A DNA stretch of 64,000 nt from Chitinophaga sp. (GTDB taxonomy: Bacteria; Bacteroidota; Bacteroidia; Chitinophagales; Chitinophagaceae), in contig NZ_JAGHZS010000007.1 in the NCBI RefSeq assembly GCF_017745275.1, positions 849,147-913,146 on the forward strand. The letters run 5' to 3'. Position 1 is the stretch's first letter, and the number at the start of each line of letters is the position of its first letter. Both the position numbers and the translations under genes were made by a program. The notes beneath the pieces were generated by a model, which had not been told where the DNA came from, searched no databases, and saw only the letters and a list, made by a program, of their open reading frames with translations. Below, piece after piece: positions 1-7,511 of this stretch.

Positions 1-1857
1 CTGTAACAGGTGATAGCTGCGGGCAAAAGTGCTGTTGGCGTCATCCAGTGGAATACGGCTGGTAAAAGTATGTTGGGTATATAGGGAGATGCCTGCCGGG
101 AATTGCCATAGCACACTGCTTACAAGCACGTGTTGTGGTACCCCCGTGAGACGGTTGCCCGAATAGTTTTTTATACCACTGATATAATCTTTGAATTTAA
201 AATCGCTGAAAGTATAACCTTCCTCCCATCTGATACCCTGTAGTACACCAGAATGGCGCGGCAACAGGAGCCACCACGTTCCCTGCAACTCTATACCTTT
301 CTGATGAACGCCGCCGGCATTTACGAAATAATCCTCGCCCCGTGTATTCTGCCGCTTGACGATGGCATTTTGCATCCGGTAATAAAAGAAGGCCGCATCC
401 ACCATGGCCCTATGACGACGGGTGGCAGCGCGTACCCCGGCTTCATAGTTCCAGCCGGTTTCCGGTTGCAACGCGGTATTAATAACGTTATCGGATGCAC
501 GCACTTCGGCAGTGGCTGGCGGCGAATAGCCCCGGCTCACGGTGATACGCCCGGTGACCAGCGGTGTAAACGCATATGACATCGACAAACGCGGCATCAG
601 TTGCGGCGTAAAATGAATATTCGTGTGCCCCTGGCTGTTATAGCTATAGCCATAGTAATTTAAGCTGGCGGCGGCTTCCAGGGTAAACTGCCGCAGGGTA
701 GCATGAAAGCGGCTAAAGAAAAAATATTGATGTGCAGTGAGTTTATCCGCCGCCATCACGGTATCTCTTTTTCCGCCCCGGTTACCATAATTAATCACGT
801 CGGTGCTGGTTTGCTGCCATTCTGCACCGTTCAGCCATTTCCACTGTATAAGGTGCGACGGCTCCGGATCATTCACCCATTGCAGGTAAGTACGAAACCC
901 CACTGTATTTTCATCCCTTGCTTCATAGTTGGTAATGAAAGGATTTTCAAAATGGGTATTGGCACCAAATACAGATAGCACGTGTTGCAACCGGGAGTTA
1001 AATTGTGCCTCATGTGCCAATCCGCCCTGGACCGTACGGTTGTAAATCCCCGCCTGTTGGGCGATGGCGCCGGGCAACGCGGCTGTTGCCGGACGGGCGG
1101 CCCGTGGATTTGCCTCACTTTGGGCGAGAGTTAAGCCACCGGGTGTACGATACGACAGGTCCGAATAAAAGGCCAGCAATTTCAACGCGTAACCCGGTCT
1201 GTATTCCCAGCGTTGAGCCGTTTGGGTATACGATCTTTTCATAGCAGTATTCTGACGGTAACCGTCTGCCCGCTGATATCCCTGAAACACCTGTAACTGG
1301 TAGTTTTTCCATTGTTGCTGCCAGCCAATGCTGCCATGAAACAGGCCATAGCTGCCTCCCTGCAACTGTACCTGCAGGTGCTGGGTATCGCCGGGCAACG
1401 GCGACAAGTTCAGGCGAACCACGCCCCCGGAGTTGGCGCCAAACAGGCTGCCATCGGGCCCTTTCAATATCTCTGCCCCACTGACCGCATCCGGATCGAT
1501 GAGGTTCAGGTAAGTATTTCCACCCGCATCGGTGAGCGGAATATCATCAGCATAAATTTTAATATTACGGATACCAAAAGGCGAACGCAGCAAACTACCT
1601 CTGATGGATAAACGATAACTACCCGGCGACCGCTCTTCCATACGTATGCCCGGCACCGTGTTAAAAGCCGGCAACAGCGAGGTGCCCTGCTGCAACTGCA
1701 TATCAGCCGGAGAAAGCACACTCACGGCAGTGGGTACACGCTGCAGGGGCGTTTTTGATATATAAGATTGAATAACTACCTCCGGTAACTGTTGTAGCGT
1801 GTCCTGCGCAAACAGGCGGTTTGTCATAAAACAACTGGCAGATAAAAGGCCAGCCAA
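1..1857 (-). CDS. TonB-dependent outer-membrane receptor (3' end outside the window)
   Basis: The open frame runs through the left edge, so the C-terminal part of the barrel is missing. After a signal-like stretch (LLAGLLSASCF ... RLFAQ) it has a plug domain with RVPTAVSVLSPAD, PGIRMEERSPGSYRL, SIRGSLLRSPFGIRN and GPDGSLFGANSGGVVRL, followed by beta-barrel sequence ending near RIPLDDANSTFARSYHLLQ. It lacks the carboxypeptidase-like domain and the size of SusC, so it resembles a siderophore, cobalamin or metal-chelate receptor of the outer membrane; the substrate cannot be told. The start is odd. The natural ATG (1871) is one base out of frame because of a run of six T on the coding strand. 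In-frame choices are TTG at 1857 or ATG at 1827, and the latter would remove the signal peptide. No TonB, ExbB or binding-protein partner is visible. Confidence 0.85.
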   Translation of the reverse strand, partial: MAGLLSASCFMTNRLFAQDTLQQLPEVVIQSYISKTPLQRVPTAVSVLSPADMQLQQGTSLLPAFNTVPGIRMEERSPGSYRLSIRGSLLRSPFGIRNIKIYADDIPLTDAGGNTYLNLIDPDAVSGAEILKGPDGSLFGANSGGVVRLNLSPLPGDTQHLQVQLQGGSYGLFHGSIGWQQQWKNYQLQVFQGYQRADGYRQNTAMKRSYTQTAQRWEYRPGYALKLLAFYSDLSYRTPGGLTLAQSEANPRAARPATAALPGAIAQQAGIYNRTVQGGLAHEAQFNSRLQHVLSVFGANTHFENPFITNYEARDENTVGFRTYLQWVNDPEPSHLIQWKWLNGAEWQQTSTDVINYGNRGGKRDTVMAADKLTAHQYFFFSRFHATLRQFTLEAAASLNYYGYSYNSQGHTNIHFTPQLMPRLSMSYAFTPLVTGRITVSRGYSPPATAEVRASDNVINTALQPETGWNYEAGVRAATRRHRAMVDAAFFYYRMQNAIVKRQNTRGEDYFVNAGGVHQKGIELQGTWWLLLPRHSGVLQGIRWEEGYTFSDFKFKDYISGIKNYSGNRLTGVPQHVLVSSVLWQFPAGISLYTQHTFTSRIPLDDANSTFARSYHLLQ

Positions 1858-1945
1858 TAAAATTCTCATGCTTATGCCGTGTTGGTCCTCAATGGGCATA
1901 AGATAGCTATATTTCAGTGAATTGTCCGGGTATTTGTGTGAAGTA

Positions 1946-2761
1946 CTAACTAACCGTTTTAGTGGTAATTCTCACCTGGTGGGTATTAAACACCTGGGAA
2001 AACGGCGGAACACTTTTGGTGATAAACACGCTGCCGCCTATAATACTGCCTTTTCCAATGGTAGTATTCCCCCCAAGGATGGTACTGCGGGCGTAAATAA
2101 CTACATCGTCTTCTACTGTAGGATGTCTTTTTACTTCAGATAGTTCCTTCGTTACCTGCAATGCTCCCAGGGTTACACCCTGGTAAATCACCACGTTGGC
2201 ACCAATAATACTGGTGGCCCCGATAACAATCCCGGTGCCATGATCAATAATAAAGGGCACATCAATTTGTGCATTGGGATGAATATCGATTCCCGTTTTA
2301 CCATGCGCAAACTCGCTGATGATACGGGGCAGTACTGGTACCTGTAATTGCGTAAGCCGGTGGGCAATGCGGTATACTGTGATGGCATAAAAGCCGGGAT
2401 AAGATACAATGACTTCATTCACGCTGGTAGCTGCGGGATCATATTCATGAATTTTTGTAGCATCATGCCGCAGGTGCTGATAAATGGTTCCCAGCGAGTT
2501 ATAAAAGGCGTTTGCAATATCTTCTATAGGTACTTCCTGTGGGTCGAGGTAACTAAGCAGGATATTCTCCAGGTCTATCTGGTTCTTTTTTAGAATGCCC
2601 TTATAAGAGGTTTGTTTGGGAAGATGATTACCTGGAAACAGGAAACTCACCAGGTCATTCAACCAGGCGATGGCGTCCTGCGCGGAGGGGGTTGCCTCCC
2701 ACTCTGCATGATGGGTCTGGCGCAGGAGATTAATGAGCGATTGTGTATGACGACTATCCAA
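1946..2761 (-). CDS. cysE: serine O-acetyltransferase
   Basis: Makes O-acetylserine from serine and acetyl-CoA, the first step of cysteine synthesis in the cytoplasm. The C-terminal half is a left-handed beta-helix of hexapeptide repeats (IDVPFIIDHGTGIVIGATS, IGANVVIYQGVTLGAL, RHPTVEDDVVIYARSTILGG, IGKGSIIGGSVFITKSVPP) typical of the CysE/EpsC group; the N-terminal half is helical. The frame is open up to 2983 but has no convincing ATG. An ATG at 2890 would overlap the divergent lactamase gene and lies upstream of a palindrome at 2794-2808. A TTG at 2761 gives 271 residues, a usual size for the family, and is preferred here with low certainty. It is divergent from the metallo-beta-lactamase gene. 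Confidence 0.85.
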   Translation of the reverse strand: MDSRHTQSLINLLRQTHHAEWEATPSAQDAIAWLNDLVSFLFPGNHLPKQTSYKGILKKNQIDLENILLSYLDPQEVPIEDIANAFYNSLGTIYQHLRHDATKIHEYDPAATSVNEVIVSYPGFYAITVYRIAHRLTQLQVPVLPRIISEFAHGKTGIDIHPNAQIDVPFIIDHGTGIVIGATSIIGANVVIYQGVTLGALQVTKELSEVKRHPTVEDDVVIYARSTILGGNTTIGKGSIIGGSVFITKSVPPFSQVFNTHQVRITTKTVS

Positions 2762-2793
2762 AACACTTGATTTAACAGTAAGATATGAATAAT

Positions 2794-2808
2794 CTACTAA
2801 TTTAGTAG
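2794..2808. promoter_or_regulatory. palindrome CTACTAA-T-TTAGTAG, putative operator of cysE
   Basis: Two perfect 7-bp arms separated by one base lie just upstream of the preferred cysE start and in the shared region with the divergent lactamase gene. The symmetry fits a dimeric winged-helix regulator, for example an Rrf2-type sensor of cysteine or iron-sulfur status, but no regulator gene is adjacent. The arms are AT-rich, so chance cannot be excluded. Confidence 0.4.
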
Positions 2809-2888
2809 GATAATGTTTTGGGGAGATAAAAAAAATAAGGGCAGCGGATAATGAAAGTCTTAATTTCGCAGTTATATTGAAGGAAATC

Positions 2889-3608
2889 ATGAAAAATCTA
2901 CTGCTTCTTTTTGGATGCCTGTGCTGTACTACCGCAACTTTTTCGCAGGAACCCCAACCGCCCATGCAAATCTGCCACCTCACCGGAAATGTGTATGCGA
3001 GCGTATCTCATGGAGAATACAAAGGTTCCTGGGTGCCGGCCAACGGCCTGTATATTGTAACAGGTAAAGGAATTATATTAATTAATACGCCCTGGAGTGA
3101 AGATCAGACCAGGCAGCTGGCGGATACGCTGGAACAACGGTATCACCAAAAAATCACGCACTGCATTGTCACACATTTTCATGCCGACTGCACCGCCGGT
3201 TTGGATTTCCTGAAAGCACAAGGCGTAAAAACATACAGCACCCAACAAACGCAGGATCTCTGCAAAGAACGGAATGAAAAAGCGGCGGACTTTGTGTTCC
3301 GTAAGGATACTGTTTTTAATATCAATGGTGTGAAGCTGGAAACTTTCTACCCCGGTGAAGGACATACAAAAGATAACATTGTGATCTGGTTACCGCAAAC
3401 CAAAGTATTATATGGTGGTTGTTTTGTGAAAAGCATGGAAGCTACCAACATGGGCTTTCTCGGAGATGGAAACCTGGCTGCTTATCCGGCATCTCTGCGG
3501 AAGCTGAAAAGCAAATTCCCTCATCCCGCATTGTTGGTTCCCGGTCATGAAGGATGGGAAGGTGGCATTGAACAGGTGAACCATTCCCTGCAGTTACTCG
3601 CGAAATAA
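2889..3608 (+). CDS. subclass B1 metallo-beta-lactamase
   Basis: Predicted periplasmic zinc hydrolase that opens the beta-lactam ring. It has a cleavable signal peptide (MKNLLLLFGCLCCTTATFSQ) and 239 residues, normal for the class. All six ligands of the B1 dinuclear site can be placed: HxHxD as H96-F-H98-A-D100, H159 in GEGHTKDN, C178 in YGGCFVKS and H220 in VPGHEG. The lysine three residues after the cysteine, used by B1 enzymes to hold the substrate carboxylate, is present (K181). The start at 2889 is chosen over the in-frame ATG at 2877 because the signal peptide begins there. It stands alone and meets a convergent lipoprotein gene two bases after its stop. It is probably an intrinsic chromosomal enzyme, as no mobile element is near. 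Confidence 0.9.
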   Translation: MKNLLLLFGCLCCTTATFSQEPQPPMQICHLTGNVYASVSHGEYKGSWVPANGLYIVTGKGIILINTPWSEDQTRQLADTLEQRYHQKITHCIVTHFHADCTAGLDFLKAQGVKTYSTQQTQDLCKERNEKAADFVFRKDTVFNINGVKLETFYPGEGHTKDNIVIWLPQTKVLYGGCFVKSMEATNMGFLGDGNLAAYPASLRKLKSKFPHPALLVPGHEGWEGGIEQVNHSLQLLAK

Positions 3609-3610
3609 CA

Positions 3611-4270
3611 CTAACGGATACGGATAATCGCACTATCCGGAGTTCCCATATTATCAAATTGTACCATCATCTTCCCTGGCTTTATTTTCCGGATGAAGCC
3701 GGGGAAATGGGTACCAGCCCCGCTGCTATCACCAGTATCCGGTATGCTCAGCTCATTTATTGGAAACCGGTACAGCTCCTCCCAGCGGTGACGACGCCAG
3801 GTCACCAGGTGACAGGTATTAAGATTTGACCAATCGGCCCAATCCGATATATAAGATACTTCATCTGTACCATCTCCATTTAAATCTCCTTCATTTTTCA
3901 GCCAGGATAACCCGAACACTCCTCCATTGCCGGTGTTCAGTGTGTCAATATAATCGTTACTGCAAGTCATAAACGAACAGGGTTCCTGCTGATCGTTTAG
4001 TCGTACCTGTAAGTCGTAATCCATGTCCTTATAATACTTATTCGTTTCCCGGTTATCAATCTCACTGAAGAAGTGCTCGGTCAATGTGTCCGGCTGTCCA
4101 TCTCCATCAAAGTCGCCATACAACACAAAGCGATTTCCCGTTACCGGGGTGACACAGCTATTCACTGCCGGGTCATGATGTGTTGAATCCACCATGGCAG
4201 CATGTTTTAAGGAGTGTTGGGAATGGCAGGCCAATAGTGCAAAAAGCCCGGCTAACAGCAAGCATTTCAT
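3611..4270 (-). CDS. lipoprotein with FG-GAP/EF-like calcium loops
   Basis: The protein begins MKCLLLAGLFALLACHSQ, a lipoprotein signal with Cys at the expected lipobox place, so it should be anchored in the envelope. Two loops of the type D-x-[DN]-x-D-G (DFDGDGQPD and GDLNGDGTDE) are calcium-binding loops as found in FG-GAP/VCBS repeats and dockerin-like modules. Otherwise I do not recognise the family. An ATG ten codons upstream (4300) is also in frame, but the signal peptide fits 4270 better. It converges on the lactamase gene and is divergent from the small lipoprotein at 4395. Confidence 0.7.
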   Translation of the reverse strand: MKCLLLAGLFALLACHSQHSLKHAAMVDSTHHDPAVNSCVTPVTGNRFVLYGDFDGDGQPDTLTEHFFSEIDNRETNKYYKDMDYDLQVRLNDQQEPCSFMTCSNDYIDTLNTGNGGVFGLSWLKNEGDLNGDGTDEVSYISDWADWSNLNTCHLVTWRRHRWEELYRFPINELSIPDTGDSSGAGTHFPGFIRKIKPGKMMVQFDNMGTPDSAIIRIR

Positions 4271-4394
4271 AAAGATGTAGCGATTATTAAAGGTAGTCAT
4301 TGCCGTTATGCCCCTGCATCACACTTTTCAGCCATTCTCAAAAAAGCGGTTACTTGCTTATATATTTCAATATATTTACCCGCAAATTTATTAG

Positions 4395-4565
4395 ATGAAA
4401 CTTTATTTACCTCTGCTATTGGCGGGCTTACTGGTAGCTTGTCATGGCACGGGACCTGTTACGGAAACTCCCACACAAGATAGTTTAGTGACCACGATTC
4501 CTAATATCGTTTATACCTCGCCGGTAGTAAAAGACAGCGCCGATGCTACCCGTCCTCCGGCATAA
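4395..4565 (+). CDS. small lipoprotein, 56 residues
   Basis: ATG to TAA encodes MKLYLPLLLAGLLVACHG followed by a short polar, proline- and threonine-rich tail ending TRPPA. The hydrophobic core plus LLVAC is a clear lipobox, so a tiny outer-membrane or periplasmic lipoprotein is likely. No function is known to me. It lies between a divergent lipoprotein gene and the palindromes upstream of the YfhO-like gene. It could be the first gene of that unit, although the two palindromes come between them. Confidence 0.6.
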   Translation: MKLYLPLLLAGLLVACHGTGPVTETPTQDSLVTTIPNIVYTSPVVKDSADATRPPA

Positions 4566-4581
4566 ATCACCTTCATTTTGC

Positions 4582-4621
4582 TTAAAGTATCACTTTAAAC
4601 AGACTTAAAGTGTTACTTTAA
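4582..4621. promoter_or_regulatory. tandem palindromes TTAAAGTnnnACTTTAA, putative operator pair
   Basis: Two sites, 4582-4598 (spacer ATC) and 4605-4621 (spacer GTT), have identical perfect 7-bp arms. Both are preceded by C and followed by AC. Their centres are 23 bp apart, about two helical turns, which suits cooperative binding of two dimers on one DNA face. They lie 70-110 bp upstream of the YfhO-like gene. No regulator gene of matching orientation is adjacent. Confidence 0.55.
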
Positions 4622-4689
4622 ACAAAGCCGTTTTTCCGTTAAAATCAACTTTAGACAACATTTAATAAATAAAAGATAATCAGCAACAT

Positions 4690-7188
4690 ATGAAATCATC
4701 ATGGTTTAGGTCATTTTTTCCTCATATTGCCGCCGTCGTAATATTTGTAGGGCTGGCCCTGGCGTTTTGCAGCCCGGTACTGGAAGGCAAACAATTGTTT
4801 CAATCAGACATGATGCACTACGAAGGCATGTCGAAAGAAGCAAGAGACTATTACAAATCTACCGGCGATTTACCGATGTGGAGTAACTCCATGTTCGGCG
4901 GTATGCCTTCCTATGTCACCTTTACCGGGCCGTCTACCAACAAGATAGGTTTCCTTAATAAAGTACTGACTTTGTGGTTACCCAATCCTGCTGATATGTT
5001 TTTTGTGCTGATGCTGGGCATGTATGTATTCCTTGCTGTAGTGGATGTAAAATACTGGATACGTATCATGGGCGCCATTGCCTATGGCTTTGCCACTTTC
5101 ACCGTGGTGAGTATAGATGCCGGACACATCACCAAAGTAATGAGTATGGCCTATATAGCACCGGTACTGGCAGGGATGATACTCGCCTACCGGGGGCGCT
5201 ACCTGGCAGGCGCCTGTTTAACTGCGCTGGCCGCAGCGGTACAGATCTACAACAATCACCCGCAGATCACTTATTATACTTTCATCATGGCCATATGCCT
5301 GGGAATAGCCGCAGGTATAGAGGCATTTCGGGAGAAGCAATTGCCCACTTTCATCAAAGCTTCGGTAGTATTGGCCATCGCGGGTGTACTCGCCGTGCTC
5401 CCTGCTATGGACAACCTGCTCATCATGAAAGAGTATACGAAATATACCATCCGTGGCAGCCAGTCGGAGCTCACCCTGAACCAACAAGACCAGGAAAGTA
5501 AAAAATCCGGCGGGCTCGATATCAAATATGCGTTCCAGTGGAGTTATGGCAAAGGAGAAACTTTCACCTTGCTGCTGCCGCATCTCGTAGGTGGTTCCTC
5601 CAATAGTAAATTATCCGCCGCCTCTCATACTTATCAGGCCCTTACCGAAATCGGTGTGCCTCCTACCAAAGCAGAAGAAGCCGTTAACAGCGCCAGTTGG
5701 CAGTTGTACTGGGGCGGCCAGCCATTCACACAAGGACCGGCGTATATAGGCGTTATTATCTGCTTCCTGTTTGTATTATCACTCTTCATTATCAGGAGCT
5801 GGCACAAATGGTGGCTGGTAGCCGCTACCGTGATTGGCATTGTACTCAGCTGGGGAAGTAATTTCCCGGAGTTAAATAACTTCCTGTTTTATCATCTCCC
5901 CCTGTACAGTAAATTCCGTGCGCCTACCATGGCATTGGTGATTCCACAGGTATCTATGGTCATCCTTGCCTGCTGGGCCTTACAGGAACTGATATATGGT
6001 AATCAGCCCAAAGCGTTGTTGCAGCAACATTTAAAACTGGCGGTGTTTCTAACCGGCGGACTGGTAATCTTACTCGGCCTGGTAGGTAGTTTCATGTATC
6101 CTTTTGCGGGTCCCGGCGATAGTGCTTTGCTGGCAAGGTATACACAGATGCTCGGTGGCGAAATCCCCGCGGCCAAACTGCTGGGCGCCCTCAAACAAGA
6201 CCGAAGCGCACTACTGAGAGCAGATAGTATCCGCGCACTGATACTCCTCGTCATCGCCTTTGCAGCCATGTGGTACTTCCTGAAAGGAAAGATGAAAGCT
6301 ACTATTGCAGTAGCCATCATTACAGTGGCCGTGCTGTTCGACAGCTTCCAGTTGGATAAAACCTATATGAATGAAGATAACTTCAGTGAAGCACCACTGG
6401 CAGGATTTGTGTCCCCATCGCCCGCCGATGAGCAAATTCTGCAGGATAAAGATCCCTACTACCGCGTCTTCAATCTTACTACCAATCCCTTCCTGGATGC
6501 CAACACCTCCTACTTTCATAAATCCGTTGGCGGACAAAGTCCAGCTAAACTATGGATCTACGAAGACCTGATAGAACACCAGCTCACCAAAAATAATATG
6601 GCGGTGCTGAATATGCTCAACACTAAATATTTCATTGTACCTGACCAAAAAACCGGGCAGCCGGTGGCGCAACTGAATCCCGGGGCATTGGGCAATGCCT
6701 GGTTTGTAAAAGCCATCCACTGGGTACCGGACGCCAACACAGAAATGCAAACACTGGATCATTTCAATCCAAAAGATACCGTAGTAATAGATAAACGCTT
6801 CCAGCCCATTGCCGGCACCTTCGCTCCAGTGGCCGATAGCAACGCCAGCATTGTATTAACGAAATACGGGTTGAACCAGCTGCAATACACGTCGCAAAAC
6901 AGCGGCGAAGGTCTGGGCGTATTCTCCGAGATCTATTATCCCGCAGGATGGAAAGCATTCATCGATCAAAAGCCGGCCGACATTATCCGGGTGGACTATG
7001 CCCTGCGTGGTTTGAAAATCCCTGCCGGTAAGCATGATATCACCTTCAAATTTGAGCCTGCCACCTTCTTCCTGGGAAGAAAAATTGCCGCCATCTCTTC
7101 CTGGTTCCTGCTGATAGCAGTAGCCATCGGATTTTTATGGACCGGATGGAAAAGTTACCAGGCAGCTTTGCCGGAAGCTAAAAAGTAA
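4690..7188 (+). CDS. YfhO-family polytopic membrane protein (GT-C-like fold)
   Basis: An 832-residue inner-membrane protein. A first membrane segment (residues 10-30) is followed by a soluble loop (FQSDMMHYEGMSKEARDYY, then MFGGMPSYVTF). About ten further segments lie to roughly residue 540, then comes a soluble C-terminal domain of about 240 residues and a last membrane segment before the end. The layout and the QSD-x-x-HY loop match the YfhO group. Members are related to GT-C glycosyltransferases and add sugars from lipid carriers to envelope polymers in some Gram-positive bacteria; the Bacteroidota members have no proven role. The start ATG at 4690 precedes the hydrophobic segment by about ten residues. 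It is preceded by two tandem palindromes that may control it. No glycan cluster surrounds it. Confidence 0.8.
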   Translation: MKSSWFRSFFPHIAAVVIFVGLALAFCSPVLEGKQLFQSDMMHYEGMSKEARDYYKSTGDLPMWSNSMFGGMPSYVTFTGPSTNKIGFLNKVLTLWLPNPADMFFVLMLGMYVFLAVVDVKYWIRIMGAIAYGFATFTVVSIDAGHITKVMSMAYIAPVLAGMILAYRGRYLAGACLTALAAAVQIYNNHPQITYYTFIMAICLGIAAGIEAFREKQLPTFIKASVVLAIAGVLAVLPAMDNLLIMKEYTKYTIRGSQSELTLNQQDQESKKSGGLDIKYAFQWSYGKGETFTLLLPHLVGGSSNSKLSAASHTYQALTEIGVPPTKAEEAVNSASWQLYWGGQPFTQGPAYIGVIICFLFVLSLFIIRSWHKWWLVAATVIGIVLSWGSNFPELNNFLFYHLPLYSKFRAPTMALVIPQVSMVILACWALQELIYGNQPKALLQQHLKLAVFLTGGLVILLGLVGSFMYPFAGPGDSALLARYTQMLGGEIPAAKLLGALKQDRSALLRADSIRALILLVIAFAAMWYFLKGKMKATIAVAIITVAVLFDSFQLDKTYMNEDNFSEAPLAGFVSPSPADEQILQDKDPYYRVFNLTTNPFLDANTSYFHKSVGGQSPAKLWIYEDLIEHQLTKNNMAVLNMLNTKYFIVPDQKTGQPVAQLNPGALGNAWFVKAIHWVPDANTEMQTLDHFNPKDTVVIDKRFQPIAGTFAPVADSNASIVLTKYGLNQLQYTSQNSGEGLGVFSEIYYPAGWKAFIDQKPADIIRVDYALRGLKIPAGKHDITFKFEPATFFLGRKIAAISSWFLLIAVAIGFLWTGWKSYQAALPEAKK

Positions 7189-7511
7189 GGTTCATCACAG
7201 AAAGTGGGGTGTTGATCACATTTGAATAATGCTCCATTTACCAGGGGTTATTTTTGGATCGTTACTGATACCAAATATTACCTCGTATGAAAAACATACC
7301 CTCTCCCATTACTTCCTTCTTCCTGTCATCACTCAGCCGGTGCATGGAAGAAGGAAGCCGGCCGGAGGCCTCCTCCCGAAACAACTATCCCGGCTACGTA
7401 TATTCGTCCTGTTTACTTTCCTGTATTAAGAAGACACCCTTATTTCCTGCTCCCCCGGCGGTTGTTCTGTAGAAAAATGAACCGGCATTTCACCTTAAAC
7501 AACTGTTAACT
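7189..7511. other. intergenic region without a supported gene
   Basis: 323 bp between two plus-strand genes. A 61-codon frame starting at ATG 7287 has no recognisable features and an amino-acid mix unlike a real protein, so it is not called. I see no clear terminator or operator. Confidence 0.5.

Noticed and set aside
253..1721. Short frames within the truncated TonB receptor
   Set aside because: All are in other registers than the continuous plug/barrel frame and show no protein features.
7287..7472. 61-codon frame between YfhO-like and permease genes
   Set aside because: No motif, signal or plausible composition; a longer overlapping frame exists in another register, as expected by chance.
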